From contig OZ245039.1 in the NCBI GenBank assembly GCA_965224095.1, positions 2,976,001 through 3,040,000 of the forward strand: a stretch of 64,000 nt of DNA. The letters run 5' to 3'. Below, in pieces: positions 37,884 through 47,053 of this stretch. This stretch comes from JBPEWY01 sp965224095. GTDB taxonomy: Bacteria > Bacteroidota > Bacteroidia > Flavobacteriales > Flavobacteriaceae. The position numbers and the translations under genes were made by a program. The notes under the pieces were generated by a model. It was not told the origin of the DNA, searched no databases, and saw nothing but the letters and a program-made list of their open reading frames with translations. Positions within the stretch are counted from its first letter, which is position 1. Each line of letters begins with the position of its first letter.

Positions 37884-39371
37884 ATGTATTCATCAATCAA
37901 AGTATGTAAGCTAAAATGCCTTTTGATCATTTTTCTTACGCAATGGAGTCTGTTTACCAATGTTTACGGACAGGGTAAAACAGAAAAAATAGATAACTTA
38001 CTAAGCACCTATGCGGCTTACGAGCAATTTAACGGAACAGTACTTGTTGCGGAAAAAGGAAAGGTAATCTATAAGAAAGGTTTTGGTTTGGCCAATATGG
38101 AATGGGATATTCCTAACCAACCGGATACCAAACATCGATTGGGTTCTGTTACAAAACAATTTACGGCCATGCTGATAATGAAACTCGTCGAAGCCGGAAA
38201 ATTAGAGTTGCATGTTCCTATTTCCACTTATTTGCCAAAGTATCCGAAGCAAGCCGCCGATAAAATTACCATTCATCACTTATTAGAGCATTCTTCAGGG
38301 ATACCGAATTTTACATCGTTTCGTGAATTCTATGCAAAAAATTCCCGAAACCATTTTAGTCCTGAAAAATTTGTAAAGGTATTTGCAGATTCCACATTGG
38401 ATTTTAATCCCGGAGAAAAATTTAAATATTCGAATTCAGGTTATTTTTTACTGGGATATATTATAGAAAAGGTTTCCGGGAAAACATACGAGCAAATGCT
38501 ACGGGAAAATATTTTTGTTCCCCTGAAAATGAAAAACACGGGTTATGACCATCATCATACCATACTCGAAAAAAGAGCTTCGGGATATGAAAAACACGGA
38601 TTTTCTTATGTAAATGCCAGTTATATAGATATGTCTATTCCTTATGCGGCGGGAGCAATGTACGCTACTGTAGAAGATCTGTTTCTTTGGGATAGAGCGC
38701 TCCATGATAATAAGTTAATAAGTGAAAAATTAAAGGAATTGATTTTTAAACCACACATTTCAACGGGAAAAAGAAGTTACGGGTACGGATGGAGCGTTGG
38801 CTATGAGAAAATTGAAGGAACCGATAAAAGTGTAAATGTTATTGAACACGGAGGCGCCATTGACGGATTCCACACGTTTATAACCAGAATACCGGAAAAC
38901 GAACACTTTATTGTTTTACTTAATAATACCGGAAAAACCTACCTGCCGGAAATTAATAAAGCTATCCGCCAAATTTTATACGATGCCGATTATGAGAAAC
39001 CTAAAAAGTCACTGGCAAAATCATTGGCCGAAGTGATAACAAATAAGGGCATATCGGAAGGTGAAAGATTTTATGAAAAGAACAAAAACAACAAAACATA
39101 CCGGCTTCTGGAAAATGAAATTAATGCCTTAGGTTATAATTTTTTATCGGAAAGAAAAATTAAAGAAGCGATAGCCGTTTTTAAGGTTAATGTTGATGCA
39201 TTTCCAGAATCAGCCAATGTATATGATAGTTTAGGCGAAGGATATTATAATAACCAACAATACCATCTTTCTCTTAAAAATTACAAAAAGGCGGTAGCAT
39301 TAGGTGGTACGAATGGCCTTGCTCAAAGTATGATTGAGAAAATTGAATTAATTCTGCCAAAAAATAACTGA
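37884..39371 (+). CDS. Serine hydrolase, beta-lactamase/penicillin-binding (S12) family with TPR tail
   Basis: About 495 residues from ATG 37884, chosen because it gives a clean signal peptide (ending NVYGQ). The class C-like fold has Ser88-Val-Thr-Lys91 (SxxK nucleophile), YSNSGY (YxN) and HGG in IEHGGAIDGF. A TPR-like region follows (ESANVYDSLGEGYYNN, about 435-480). Such enzymes are periplasmic esterases, peptidases or beta-lactamases; resistance cannot be inferred without tests. Confidence 0.87.
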   Translation: MYSSIKVCKLKCLLIIFLTQWSLFTNVYGQGKTEKIDNLLSTYAAYEQFNGTVLVAEKGKVIYKKGFGLANMEWDIPNQPDTKHRLGSVTKQFTAMLIMKLVEAGKLELHVPISTYLPKYPKQAADKITIHHLLEHSSGIPNFTSFREFYAKNSRNHFSPEKFVKVFADSTLDFNPGEKFKYSNSGYFLLGYIIEKVSGKTYEQMLRENIFVPLKMKNTGYDHHHTILEKRASGYEKHGFSYVNASYIDMSIPYAAGAMYATVEDLFLWDRALHDNKLISEKLKELIFKPHISTGKRSYGYGWSVGYEKIEGTDKSVNVIEHGGAIDGFHTFITRIPENEHFIVLLNNTGKTYLPEINKAIRQILYDADYEKPKKSLAKSLAEVITNKGISEGERFYEKNKNNKTYRLLENEINALGYNFLSERKIKEAIAVFKVNVDAFPESANVYDSLGEGYYNNQQYHLSLKNYKKAVALGGTNGLAQSMIEKIELILPKNN

Positions 39372-39424
39372 AATCGGGTTTGTGTAACTACAGTTTGCTA
39401 ACACCGGTTCGCGGTGCCTGTACA

Positions 39425-39558
39425 GGCAATTCTATTATATTCAAACCCGGCCCGACGGAGTCATTCTGTCGGGTTGTGGTCTGAATTGCCAAGACGAGTT
39501 TTTAACCTGAAAACTAAGTGATTTTAAAACCGTAACGGATGGTTGTAAAAGACCGTTC
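39425..39558 (+). repeat. Dispersed about 130-bp direct repeat, right copy
   Basis: It matches 34704-34834 and holds nested hairpins (GGCAATTC...GAATTGCC around CCCGAC...GTCGGG). It ends AACGGATGGTTGTAAAAGACCGTT, just past the end of the HxlR gene. Confidence 0.6.
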
Positions 39559-39572
39559 TCTGCAAGCAAAAA

Positions 39573-39908
39573 TCACCTGGTATTTCTTTCAATAACAAAA
39601 TCGCCCCAGTTATCAATAGCCTGAACTAACGGGATTAATGTTTTCCCGAAATCGGTTAAAGAATACTCAACCTTAAGCGGCGGCTTTGAATACTGAACCT
39701 TCCTTTTAATTAATCCGTCTTCGCTTAGAGATTTTAATTGTAAACTTAAAGTTCGTTCGGTTACCGCGGGCATTTTTTTTCTTAGTTCATTGTATCGGAG
39801 CGCTCCCTTCATCAGGTAATACAGGATGACTATTTTCCATTTTCCACCTATAATACCCATGGCTAAACTTGCACTGCAAGGGTATTCCCGTCCTTTAAAT
39901 GTATGCAT
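39573..39908 (-). CDS. HxlR-family transcriptional regulator
   Basis: A 111-residue winged-helix protein with the HxlR pattern: Cys near the N-terminus (YPCSASLAMGIIGGKWKIVIL), RYNELRKKMPAVTERTLSLQLKSL and YSLTDFGKTLIPLV. HxlR proteins often sense electrophiles or oxidants through that cysteine. It is divergent from the gene at 40009, its likely target. Confidence 0.9.
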   Translation of the reverse strand: MHTFKGREYPCSASLAMGIIGGKWKIVILYYLMKGALRYNELRKKMPAVTERTLSLQLKSLSEDGLIKRKVQYSKPPLKVEYSLTDFGKTLIPLVQAIDNWGDFVIERNTR

Positions 39909-39980
39909 AATTTGAACTAAATTATATACTATCTTTTTTGACCGTTATTGCAAAAGTAAGATGCTATAGTTAGTTTTGCA

Positions 39981-39997
39981 ACTATATAATATATAGT
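39981..39997. promoter_or_regulatory. Palindromic operator candidate
   Basis: ACTATATAATATATAGT is a perfect 17-base palindrome in the 100-bp divergent region between hxlR-like and 40009. A related half-site (TATATACTATC) lies nearer hxlR. Likely HxlR binding sites. Confidence 0.5.
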
Positions 39998-40008
39998 ATT
40001 TTTTTGTG

Positions 40009-40575
40009 ATGGAGTATACTTTGAGATCAGATAAGAAACTTAGTAAGCTCGTACAGGAAAAGGGTATAGGCACCTGGAATGAGCTTCTATCTTATGTGCG
40101 CCAACTCCCTTATGGAAGGAATAGTATCAGAACCGATTTCTCACTTGTAATTACCGAAGGAAAAGGAACATGCAGCAGTAAGCATGCCTTTCTGAAAGCG
40201 GTTGCGGAAGAGAACAATATGGCGAATGTAAAACTAATACTGTGTATCTATAGAATGACAGAAAGAAATACACCCGGAATTGGAACGGAATTAACCGAAA
40301 ACGGAATTGATTTTATTCCGGAGGCACATTGCTTTTTACGTATTGATGAAACGGGAATTGATGTTACAAATGCAACATCCGATTTAAAAGAAATTGCATT
40401 GGATATTATGGAAGAATCCGAAATAACTCCCGAACAGGTGGGCGATTTTAAAGTTGAATACCACAAAGACTATATCCGAAACTGGATATATAAAATGGAG
40501 ATGAATTTCAGTTATGCCGAGATTTGGAATATTAGAGAAAATTGCATTGCCAATCTTGCTAAAACAAGAAATTGA
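40009..40575 (+). CDS. Transglutaminase-like superfamily protein
   Basis: 188 residues from the ATG. The order GKGTCSSKHAFLKAVAEE (Cys), EAHCFLRID (His) and GIDVTNATSD (Asp) fits the Cys-His-Asp layout of transglutaminase-like folds, with a shared KHAFL helix. The exact reaction is unknown; it may be a protease-type or remnant enzyme. Divergent from the HxlR regulator. Confidence 0.6.
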   Translation: MEYTLRSDKKLSKLVQEKGIGTWNELLSYVRQLPYGRNSIRTDFSLVITEGKGTCSSKHAFLKAVAEENNMANVKLILCIYRMTERNTPGIGTELTENGIDFIPEAHCFLRIDETGIDVTNATSDLKEIALDIMEESEITPEQVGDFKVEYHKDYIRNWIYKMEMNFSYAEIWNIRENCIANLAKTRN

Positions 40576-40622
40576 ATTAAGGGATAAAGGTATAGGCAAC
40601 AACATTAAACAACCAAAATTAT

Positions 40623-41078
40623 ATGAAGGAAACAGTAAATAAACTCGAGGAGCTTTTGATCCTAGGAAAGAATTATATTTCTAAGTCTTCAGAAACAGAA
40701 TTAAACCAAAAAGCCAATCCTGAAAAATGGTCGAAGAAAGAGATCACAGGTCATTTAATTGATTCCGGTATTAACAATTTACAGCGCTTTACAGAAATTC
40801 AATTTGAAACCAAGCCGTATACGATAAGGTCTTACAATCAGGCGGAACTGGTGAAAGCAAATGAGTATCAGAATGCTGAAATAAAAGAAATTACCGATCT
40901 CCTCTGGGCCATCAATATGCAAATAAAAAGGCTGATGCTGCTTCAAACCCCTCAAACGCTTAATTATAAAATTGAATTACCTGATGGGAAAATCTCCGAT
41001 TTGAGATTTCTTATGAAAGATTATGTGGATCATTTTGAGCACCATATAAATCAAATAATAAAGCCGTGGAACAGATAG
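40623..41078 (+). CDS. DinB-family protein
   Basis: A 151-residue DinB_2-type four-helix bundle: EKWSKKEITGHLIDSGINNLQRF and the C-terminal DYVDHFEHHINQI supply the His ligands. It follows the transglutaminase-like gene by 47 bases and may share its transcript. Confidence 0.85.
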   Translation: MKETVNKLEELLILGKNYISKSSETELNQKANPEKWSKKEITGHLIDSGINNLQRFTEIQFETKPYTIRSYNQAELVKANEYQNAEIKEITDLLWAINMQIKRLMLLQTPQTLNYKIELPDGKISDLRFLMKDYVDHFEHHINQIIKPWNR

Positions 41079-41117
41079 GGGTATAAACCTGGAATACGCA
41101 CAAAAAAAGAATCAAAA

Positions 41118-41579
41118 ATGGAGGAATACAAACCGAGGAAAATAGAATTCGAGGAAATAATTGAAACCCATGGTTGGTCCGTAAAAGCATATACAATTAC
41201 TAAGAACGGGTATTTTAATCATCCAAATTTTTACAAAGAGGTTAAAACCCAGCTCCCTAAATGGCTTTCAATGGAGAATAGTTTTGATTCAAGTAATGAT
41301 AAAATGGGTTTTCTAATACTTCACTCCGGAACAGAAGGCATCTTTTCATTGATTAACTGGTGGGTTGGAAAGAATATGCTTAATACGCATATCTTTTTCA
41401 CGAATCCAAAAGAAACGGTGTATTTTAATAAAATCTCAGGAGACGGGCTAGCTCCTTGTGTTTGGGAACTGGATATAATTAATCACGAGAGAATCTCCTG
41501 GAGAGATAACGTTCTCAAGCAAGCGTCGGACCCTGATTATCAGGGGTATTTAAAAGATGTTTATAACGGTATTATATGA
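41118..41579 (+). CDS. Conserved hypothetical protein
   Basis: A 153-residue soluble protein with LILHSGTEGIFSLINWWVGKNML and CVWELDIINHERISWRDNVL blocks. It looks like a conserved family without an assigned role. It overlaps the GNAT gene by 4 bases (ATGA). Confidence 0.7.
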   Translation: MEEYKPRKIEFEEIIETHGWSVKAYTITKNGYFNHPNFYKEVKTQLPKWLSMENSFDSSNDKMGFLILHSGTEGIFSLINWWVGKNMLNTHIFFTNPKETVYFNKISGDGLAPCVWELDIINHERISWRDNVLKQASDPDYQGYLKDVYNGII

Positions 41580-42031
41580 TAAAAGAGGTTACTATAAGAT
41601 TTGCACAAAAAGAAGACGTTAAAAGACTGGTTGAACTTTGTGAAATGCACGCCGAATTTGAAAAAGCATCGTATAAAAAATCCGGGAAGGAACAAAAGTT
41701 AAATAAAAGCTTGTTTAATGAAATGCCCCCATTGTATTGTTTGGTAGCTGTTGTGAATCAAAAAATAGTGGGTTATACAACCTATATGAAACAGTTTTCA
41801 ACGTGGGATGCCAGTTTTTATATTTATATGGACTGTCTTTTTTTAACAGATAAATCAAGAGGACTGGGCATCGGGCAAAAACTGATGGACAGGATAAAGG
41901 AAGAAGGCAGAAAAGCAGGATGTAACTTAGTTCAATGGCAAACCCCTGACTTTAATAAAAGAGCAATGAAATTTTATAATCGGATCGGGGCAAAATCAAA
42001 ATCAAAAGAAAGGTATTTTCTTAAAATATAA
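41576..42031 (+). CDS. GNAT-family N-acetyltransferase
   Basis: A 151-residue single GNAT domain: early helix (EDVKRLVELCEMHAEFE), MDCLFLTDKSRGLGIGQKLMDRI with the acetyl-CoA-binding RGLGIG loop, and WQTPDFNKRAMKFYNRIGAK. The substrate is unknown. It is the last gene of a run of at least two coupled genes. Confidence 0.9.
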   Translation: MIKEVTIRFAQKEDVKRLVELCEMHAEFEKASYKKSGKEQKLNKSLFNEMPPLYCLVAVVNQKIVGYTTYMKQFSTWDASFYIYMDCLFLTDKSRGLGIGQKLMDRIKEEGRKAGCNLVQWQTPDFNKRAMKFYNRIGAKSKSKERYFLKI

Positions 42032-42062
42032 TTACAGCCAGTATAGAACAGGATATGACGGT

Positions 42063-42223
42063 TATGCACAACAAAAAAGGGTCCCGCAAAAAAAAAGCCG
42101 GTGTACAGCAATGTGCATAATTAATTGCTTTGGATTTCCACTTCGGAAAATCACTCACATTAATTATCTTAGTCAACAACGGAATGTTTCTCATGAGTCA
42201 TCCCGCAGCTAATCATACACAAA
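42063..42223 (+). other. Degenerate attC-like region
   Basis: TTATGCACAAC (42063 onward) is the complement of TTGTGCATAA at 42224. Between them lie GCAATGTGCATAATTAATTGC and CATACACAAA, akin to the attC at 47054. It looks like a long, drifted attC with both R boxes from one cassette type. Confidence 0.5.
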
Positions 42224-42250
42224 TTGTGCATAATGCCTAAACAAATTAGG

Positions 42251-43072
42251 ATGTTAGAATTTATATTCAAACAAATACCTTACAGTTATAGTTATAAAAA
42301 GCAATTATTAATTGGAGCTTTTTTAGGAGGAATAGTAACATTTATTATGGTTTTCCTTCAACCTTTTGGCACGTATGGATTTGAATCTACTTATAAATAT
42401 TTAATATTTTTTGGTTTTGGTCTGTTATTCTTTATACTATATTTCTTTTGGGCAAGAATAGAGAATTTATGGTATCATTATAAAGGCAAAAAATGGAAGG
42501 TTACATATGAAATTGTTTCTTTCATTCTTTTTATGCTTGCTTCCAGTTTACCCATTCACTTTTATAACCAGGTCTTCCTCAATGATTTTTTCAATTCCAA
42601 ATATTATGAATACGAATATTTAAAACATGGACTATGGTTTTTTCAACACTCAATTGTACCTATTATGGTGATTCTTCTTCCTTTTTACATCTACCTAAGA
42701 AATAAATTCGGGGAATTAATGACTCCGGATTCTTCAAATGAAATTGATTTCTATGGAATTAATAAGGGAGAAAAAATAACAATTAAAAAGGAAGAGCTAC
42801 TATTTATTAAGGCATCCGAAAATTATGTAAATATCTATTATACAAAAAACAACACCATACAGTATAAAACATTTAGAAATACATTAACCGCAATGAGTAA
42901 ACAAGCACCTTTTTTACTTAAATCTCATCGTTCCTATTTGGTAAATATTTCCGCAATTAAAAATATAAATGGGAATTCACAAAATGCCAAAATAGAGTTT
43001 CATCATGACGGTTTAGATATACCATTATCAAAATCGTACTACAAAACCCTAAAGTTAACATTAGGCATTTAG
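42251..43072 (+). CDS. Membrane LytTR DNA-binding regulator
   Basis: About 273 residues from ATG 42251 (in-frame ATG at 42233 also possible). Four membrane helices (to about 160) precede a C-terminal LytTR domain: GEKITIKKEELLFIKASENY and LLKSHRSYLVNISAI. It has no receiver domain, so it is a one-component membrane regulator. Confidence 0.87.
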   Translation: MLEFIFKQIPYSYSYKKQLLIGAFLGGIVTFIMVFLQPFGTYGFESTYKYLIFFGFGLLFFILYFFWARIENLWYHYKGKKWKVTYEIVSFILFMLASSLPIHFYNQVFLNDFFNSKYYEYEYLKHGLWFFQHSIVPIMVILLPFYIYLRNKFGELMTPDSSNEIDFYGINKGEKITIKKEELLFIKASENYVNIYYTKNNTIQYKTFRNTLTAMSKQAPFLLKSHRSYLVNISAIKNINGNSQNAKIEFHHDGLDIPLSKSYYKTLKLTLGI

Positions 43073-43194
43073 CCCGGAAATTATTATTTCGGCCAAAAAA
43101 CTAATAATTAATCAATATAAATATCCTTTTGTCACTATTTTTTTTCTCGTTATAATTTTCTGATTCCCTTTGATAAAGTATTAAAAATGTAACG

Positions 43195-44487
43195 ATGAAA
43201 ACAATTCCATTTAAAAACCTCATTTTATTATCTGCCTTACTATGTATCATCCTGATAGGTTTCAAGTTCTTTAAGAAAAACAACCTGCATCAGGAAATAG
43301 AAAAACAGGCAAATGAAATTTCCAACAATTTAATTAAAATGCGAAGGGATTTTCACGAGTATCCTGAATTGGCCGGAAATGAAAAAAGGACTTCCAAGGT
43401 TATTGCCGAATATTTAACGAATTTAGGATTAGAGGTTAAAACAGGGGTTGCAGGTTATGGTGTTGTAGGAATTCTGAAAGGAGGAACGGAAGGAAAAAAT
43501 ATAGCCTGGAGAGCTGATATGGATGCTTTGCCAAATGATTTTCCTGACAAAGTATCGTATGCCTCTAAAAATAAAGGAATACAACACGGTTGCGGTCATG
43601 ATGTTCATATGGCAATCGGGCTTGGAATAGCCGAAGTATTGTCTAAAATCAAAGAATCAATTCACGGTACCGTATATTTTATATTTCAAGCTGAAGAAGA
43701 AACTTTTGTCGGTGCGAAAAATATGGTTAACAGCAATCTGTTTTCAGAAATGAATATAGATGAAATATATGCTTTACATGTAACTGCTTTACCCGTAGGC
43801 CAGATAATGGTTAAACCAAACGAGCTATTTGCTTATCAGAAGAGAATACAGATTAAATTCAACGATGCACTGTCAAAAGAAGATGCAGAAGTATTATACA
43901 ATCAAATAAGAAATGAAACTCTACGAAAAAAAGATGCAACAAGCCCTTGGCAAATTCCAAAAGCATTTGATCCTATGGTTGGATTAAGTAATCCAAATAC
44001 TATTTTCAAAGACTATCTATTTATGGAGGAAAATTTTGTCATCGAAGAAGACAATAAGCAACTCACTATAAAAGCGTATGCTTACGAAACTAATAAGTCA
44101 AATTCACCTGATATTTTACCTGAGATTGAGCAGATAATTCGTAAATCGGAATACAAAGACAAATTAATTTCTACATCTTTTATTCAAGAAAACCCAACGG
44201 TATTAAATCATAAATCATTAACGAAGCATGCAATGAACACCCTAACCGATATTTATGGCAGTAACGCTGTTGTAATGAGTTATGGACAGATCCCGTATTT
44301 TAATGATGACTTCATTTATTTTCAACAAAAAATACCAGGCGTGTATTTTCTATTGGGTGGTTCAAACCCTGAAAAAGGAATTAATACGATGAATCACGCA
44401 CCAAATTTTAAAGTTGACGAAGATTGTATAAGCGTAGGAGTGAAATCTTTTTCATCATTGATTTTAGAAAGAATTAATAATGAATAA
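43195..44487 (+). CDS. M20-family amidohydrolase
   Basis: A 430-residue metallopeptidase/amidohydrolase with an N-terminal membrane anchor or signal (about 9-27). Metal-site motifs are RADMDALP, HGCGHDVHMAIGLG and FQAEEETFVGAKNM, with a late NHAPNFKVDEDC His. Such enzymes hydrolyse N-acyl amino acids or peptides in the envelope. It lies 122 bases after the LytTR gene. Confidence 0.9.
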   Translation: MKTIPFKNLILLSALLCIILIGFKFFKKNNLHQEIEKQANEISNNLIKMRRDFHEYPELAGNEKRTSKVIAEYLTNLGLEVKTGVAGYGVVGILKGGTEGKNIAWRADMDALPNDFPDKVSYASKNKGIQHGCGHDVHMAIGLGIAEVLSKIKESIHGTVYFIFQAEEETFVGAKNMVNSNLFSEMNIDEIYALHVTALPVGQIMVKPNELFAYQKRIQIKFNDALSKEDAEVLYNQIRNETLRKKDATSPWQIPKAFDPMVGLSNPNTIFKDYLFMEENFVIEEDNKQLTIKAYAYETNKSNSPDILPEIEQIIRKSEYKDKLISTSFIQENPTVLNHKSLTKHAMNTLTDIYGSNAVVMSYGQIPYFNDDFIYFQQKIPGVYFLLGGSNPEKGINTMNHAPNFKVDEDCISVGVKSFSSLILERINNE

Positions 44488-44587
44488 AACACTACGCACT
44501 AGACCGTTTATAAAAAATAGCGTTTAACTGCTTAAACGAGGTTCATTGACCATTAATGATTTCTGGCACGCGAGTAGATCAATTCTC

Positions 44588-44680
44588 AGATTATTGCTAA
44601 AGAATTTAGTATCTTTTCATTTTTAAACAACACTGTGTTTAGCAGGGTATTAGCGATAATTATTATACTAATGAAAAATG
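44588..44680 (+). repeat. Orphan promoter-type repeat with decapitated start, copy 1
   Basis: It matches 48391-48484, the leader of a lipoprotein gene, including TTTAGTATCTTTTCAT and TTAGCAGGGTATT. Here the start ATGAAAAATGCT is followed at once by TAA, so the gene body is lost. Confidence 0.7.
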
Positions 44681-44710
44681 CTTAAAAACACTCCATAAAA
44701 AAGATTTAAA

Positions 44711-45079
44711 ATGAAAGTTACAGCCGAAAAAAATGAAAAAGTTGCGAATATGATCTTCGCATCTATCTACCCGCTTTATTGGAATAGACTGGAGAAGAAT
44801 GGTAGAACAAAAGAAGAATTCCATCAGCTAATAGCATGGTTCACGGGTTTTGATAAAGATCAATTACAAGCTCTTATTAATGAAAAGGTAACTTTTAGAA
44901 CATTTTTTCAAAAAGCTAAAATACATCCCAATGCACATATGATTAAAGGAGTTGTTTGTGGTTATCGAATTGAAGAAATAGAAGATGAATTTGAATTGTA
45001 TAAGCAATGTAGACAAATGGAAAAGCTGATTGATGAATTGGCAAGGGGTCGTAAAATGGAAAAAATATTAAGAGGGTAA
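44711..45079 (+). CDS. DUF2200 family protein
   Basis: A 122-residue protein typical of DUF2200: MIFASIYPLYWNRLEKNGRTKEEF, TGFD, TFFQKAKIHPNAHMIKGVVCGYRIEEIED. Small and cytosolic, with unknown function. It is closely followed by a VOC-fold gene (12 bases). Confidence 0.9.
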   Translation: MKVTAEKNEKVANMIFASIYPLYWNRLEKNGRTKEEFHQLIAWFTGFDKDQLQALINEKVTFRTFFQKAKIHPNAHMIKGVVCGYRIEEIEDEFELYKQCRQMEKLIDELARGRKMEKILRG

Positions 45080-45091
45080 AAAAATAAAAAT

Positions 45092-45520
45092 ATGAACACA
45101 GCAACATTTTTAACTTTTGTTGGGGATCAATGTGGGAAGGCTGAGGAAGCAATAAATTTTTACACGTCTATCTTTCCGAATTCTGGAATTAAAAGCCTAA
45201 CAAAGTACTCTGAGGGAGAGGCAGGAGGCACACCTGAACTCATTAAATATGGAGTATTTACATTAAACGGAACCGAATACATGGTTTCTGAAAGTAGTTA
45301 TAATCATAATTGGTCATTTACTCCTGCCGTATCACTTTTTATAATTGATAATTCTGATGAATTAATACAAACAATATTCAAAAAGCTTTCCTCAAATGGT
45401 GGTCAGATAATGGTCCCTCTGGATAACTATAAAGGTGAAGGAGATTATGGTTTTGGTAAGAAGTTTGGGTGGTGCGAAGATAAATACGGTATATCGTGGC
45501 AATTTGTACTTTCTGATTAA
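45092..45520 (+). CDS. VOC-family protein, PhnB/3-demethylubiquinone-methyltransferase-like
   Basis: A 142-residue single-domain VOC protein (FLTFVGDQCGKAEEAINFYTSIF; GYGKKFGWC-like C-terminal block: GFGKKFGWCEDKYGISWQF). No catalysis can be inferred; relatives are PhnB-like proteins. Confidence 0.88.
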   Translation: MNTATFLTFVGDQCGKAEEAINFYTSIFPNSGIKSLTKYSEGEAGGTPELIKYGVFTLNGTEYMVSESSYNHNWSFTPAVSLFIIDNSDELIQTIFKKLSSNGGQIMVPLDNYKGEGDYGFGKKFGWCEDKYGISWQFVLSD

Positions 45521-45604
45521 TAACTCTAAAATAACAGATTGTAAACTTAAGATGCATATAAAATCACAACTCCCATCAGGTCGTTACGCTTTATATATTA
45601 AACG

Positions 45605-46147
45605 TTGTAGCCAATTTAAAAGAACTGATATGAGACTAAAAGGATTATCTCCAATGCTTCAGGTTGACAATATGGACGACACAATCAAGTTTTATGAAGA
45701 CGTTTTAGGATTTATATGTAAAGCCAGAATGGGAGACGAATGGGCAAGAGTTGATCGTGATGATATTGAAATAATGCTTACGTGTCGCAACGAGCAATTC
45801 ATAGAGCAAAACTTAACTTTTAGTGGAAGCATTTATATATTCACTAACCCAGTAGATGACCTTTGGGATGAGTTAAAGGATAAGGTTAGAATCTACTATC
45901 CAATAGAAACATTTGATTACGGAATGAGAGAGTTTGCCATTTTAGATAATAATGGATATATACTACAATTCGGACAAGGAGTGGATTAAAAAATAAGCCG
46001 GCTGCAACCACGTGTATGGTTCATTGCTCCACGCCGAGGTATGGCAGGTGGGATTTTCATTTCAGAAAATCTCTTGAAAAAAACTACCGGCAGTTTTATT
46101 TATTAAATTAGATGCTAAACCAAACGTAGCAAACGATACACAAACCA
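45605..46147 (+). other. Cassette with VOC gene
   Basis: Head TTGTAGCC after TAAACG (45604|45605); tail box GGCTGCAAC (46000-46008) complements it at 7 of 8 positions. The attC (46000-46147) pairs GTGTATGG with CATACAC-like GATACAC and ends ACCA|TTG, one base off CCG|TT. Confidence 0.7.
45630..45989 (+). CDS. Glyoxalase/bleomycin-resistance-type VOC protein
   Basis: 119 residues from ATG 45630 (MRLKGLSPMLQVDNMDD). The frame is open further back, but that part overlaps the previous gene and the cassette edge. It has DTIKFYEDVLGF, EWARVDRDDIEIML, GSIYIFTNPVDDLWDEL and REFAILDNNGYILQFGQ, a complete VOC repeat pair. It could bind drugs or metals; VOC genes are frequent integron cargo. Confidence 0.87.
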   Translation: MRLKGLSPMLQVDNMDDTIKFYEDVLGFICKARMGDEWARVDRDDIEIMLTCRNEQFIEQNLTFSGSIYIFTNPVDDLWDELKDKVRIYYPIETFDYGMREFAILDNNGYILQFGQGVD

Positions 46148-46158
46148 TTGTCAATAAT

Positions 46159-47049
46159 ATGAAATTATCAATATTTGCAATTTTAATATTACCAGCTCTA
46201 TGTTTTTCGCAAATTAAAGAAGAGCTAATTCTAACCGATGCCGAATTGGGAAATTTGAAAGGAAAAGTAAAACAAGTCAAAACCTATTTTTACGATGTGA
46301 ACTATGAAAATGACTCACTGGTTATTAAGCCCTATTCCGGATTTACGGGTCACGCTATGGTAGAGTTTAATTACGATAAAAATGGGGTTATTTTTTCAAG
46401 AAATCAATATGAATTAATTGATGATAGTCTGGTGAAATCATCTTCTACTACCCATTTTTATGGACAAAGCAATACGTTGGATTCGATAGTGGAAATAACT
46501 AAAACTTTAAGTTCGATAAGAAAATATACGTATGAAGGCGATAGCATTGTTCAGGTTAAATCAAAAATATCCTCCGAAAATTGGGGAACTAATAATTCCA
46601 CTTCAACGCATATATTTTCTAGTAATACTGAGTACATGCATTATGTAAATCAAAGCGATGGTTTTGTTAGGATTAATCGATTTGTTTATGATGATCAGAA
46701 CAGAATGCTAAGACAGGAAGATTTTCGAGATTCGGATAGCATTCAAGAGTTAACCATTTATATGTATCCCAATTCAATTACCCGAAATCCTAACAAAGCA
46801 ATGGTGTTTTTGCCGTATAATAACCTTGTTAGCATATCAAATCTGGAATACGAGCCCAACGGAAATTTAATAAAAATAGAGTTTCAGAATTTGGAACTAA
46901 AAGACAAGGAAATGACTAAAACTTCTAATACATTCAATACTTTTGAGTATAAATTTGATGCCTATGGGAATTGGTTGGAAAAAAGGCAGTTTTTCCCGTC
47001 GGGAAAACTAAAGGAATTCACGAAACGTGAAATATTATATTTCCAATAA
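46159..47049 (+). CDS. Cassette-encoded exported YD-repeat-like protein
   Basis: A 296-residue protein with a signal peptide (ending LCFSQ), starting 11 bases from the cassette head. It has repeated [FY][EDN]Yxx[ND]G patterns (FNYDKNGVIFSRNQY, FVYDDQNRMLRQED, LEYEPNGNLIKIEF, KFDAYGNWLEKRQF), as in the gene at 31824. Role unknown; probably envelope. Confidence 0.75.
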   Translation: MKLSIFAILILPALCFSQIKEELILTDAELGNLKGKVKQVKTYFYDVNYENDSLVIKPYSGFTGHAMVEFNYDKNGVIFSRNQYELIDDSLVKSSSTTHFYGQSNTLDSIVEITKTLSSIRKYTYEGDSIVQVKSKISSENWGTNNSTSTHIFSSNTEYMHYVNQSDGFVRINRFVYDDQNRMLRQEDFRDSDSIQELTIYMYPNSITRNPNKAMVFLPYNNLVSISNLEYEPNGNLIKIEFQNLELKDKEMTKTSNTFNTFEYKFDAYGNWLEKRQFFPSGKLKEFTKREILYFQ

Positions 47050-47053
47050 ATAC

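Noticed and set aside
45435..45629. Longer VOC protein starting inside the previous gene
   Set aside because: The extension overlaps another VOC gene and a cassette border; MRLKG at 45630 starts the fold.
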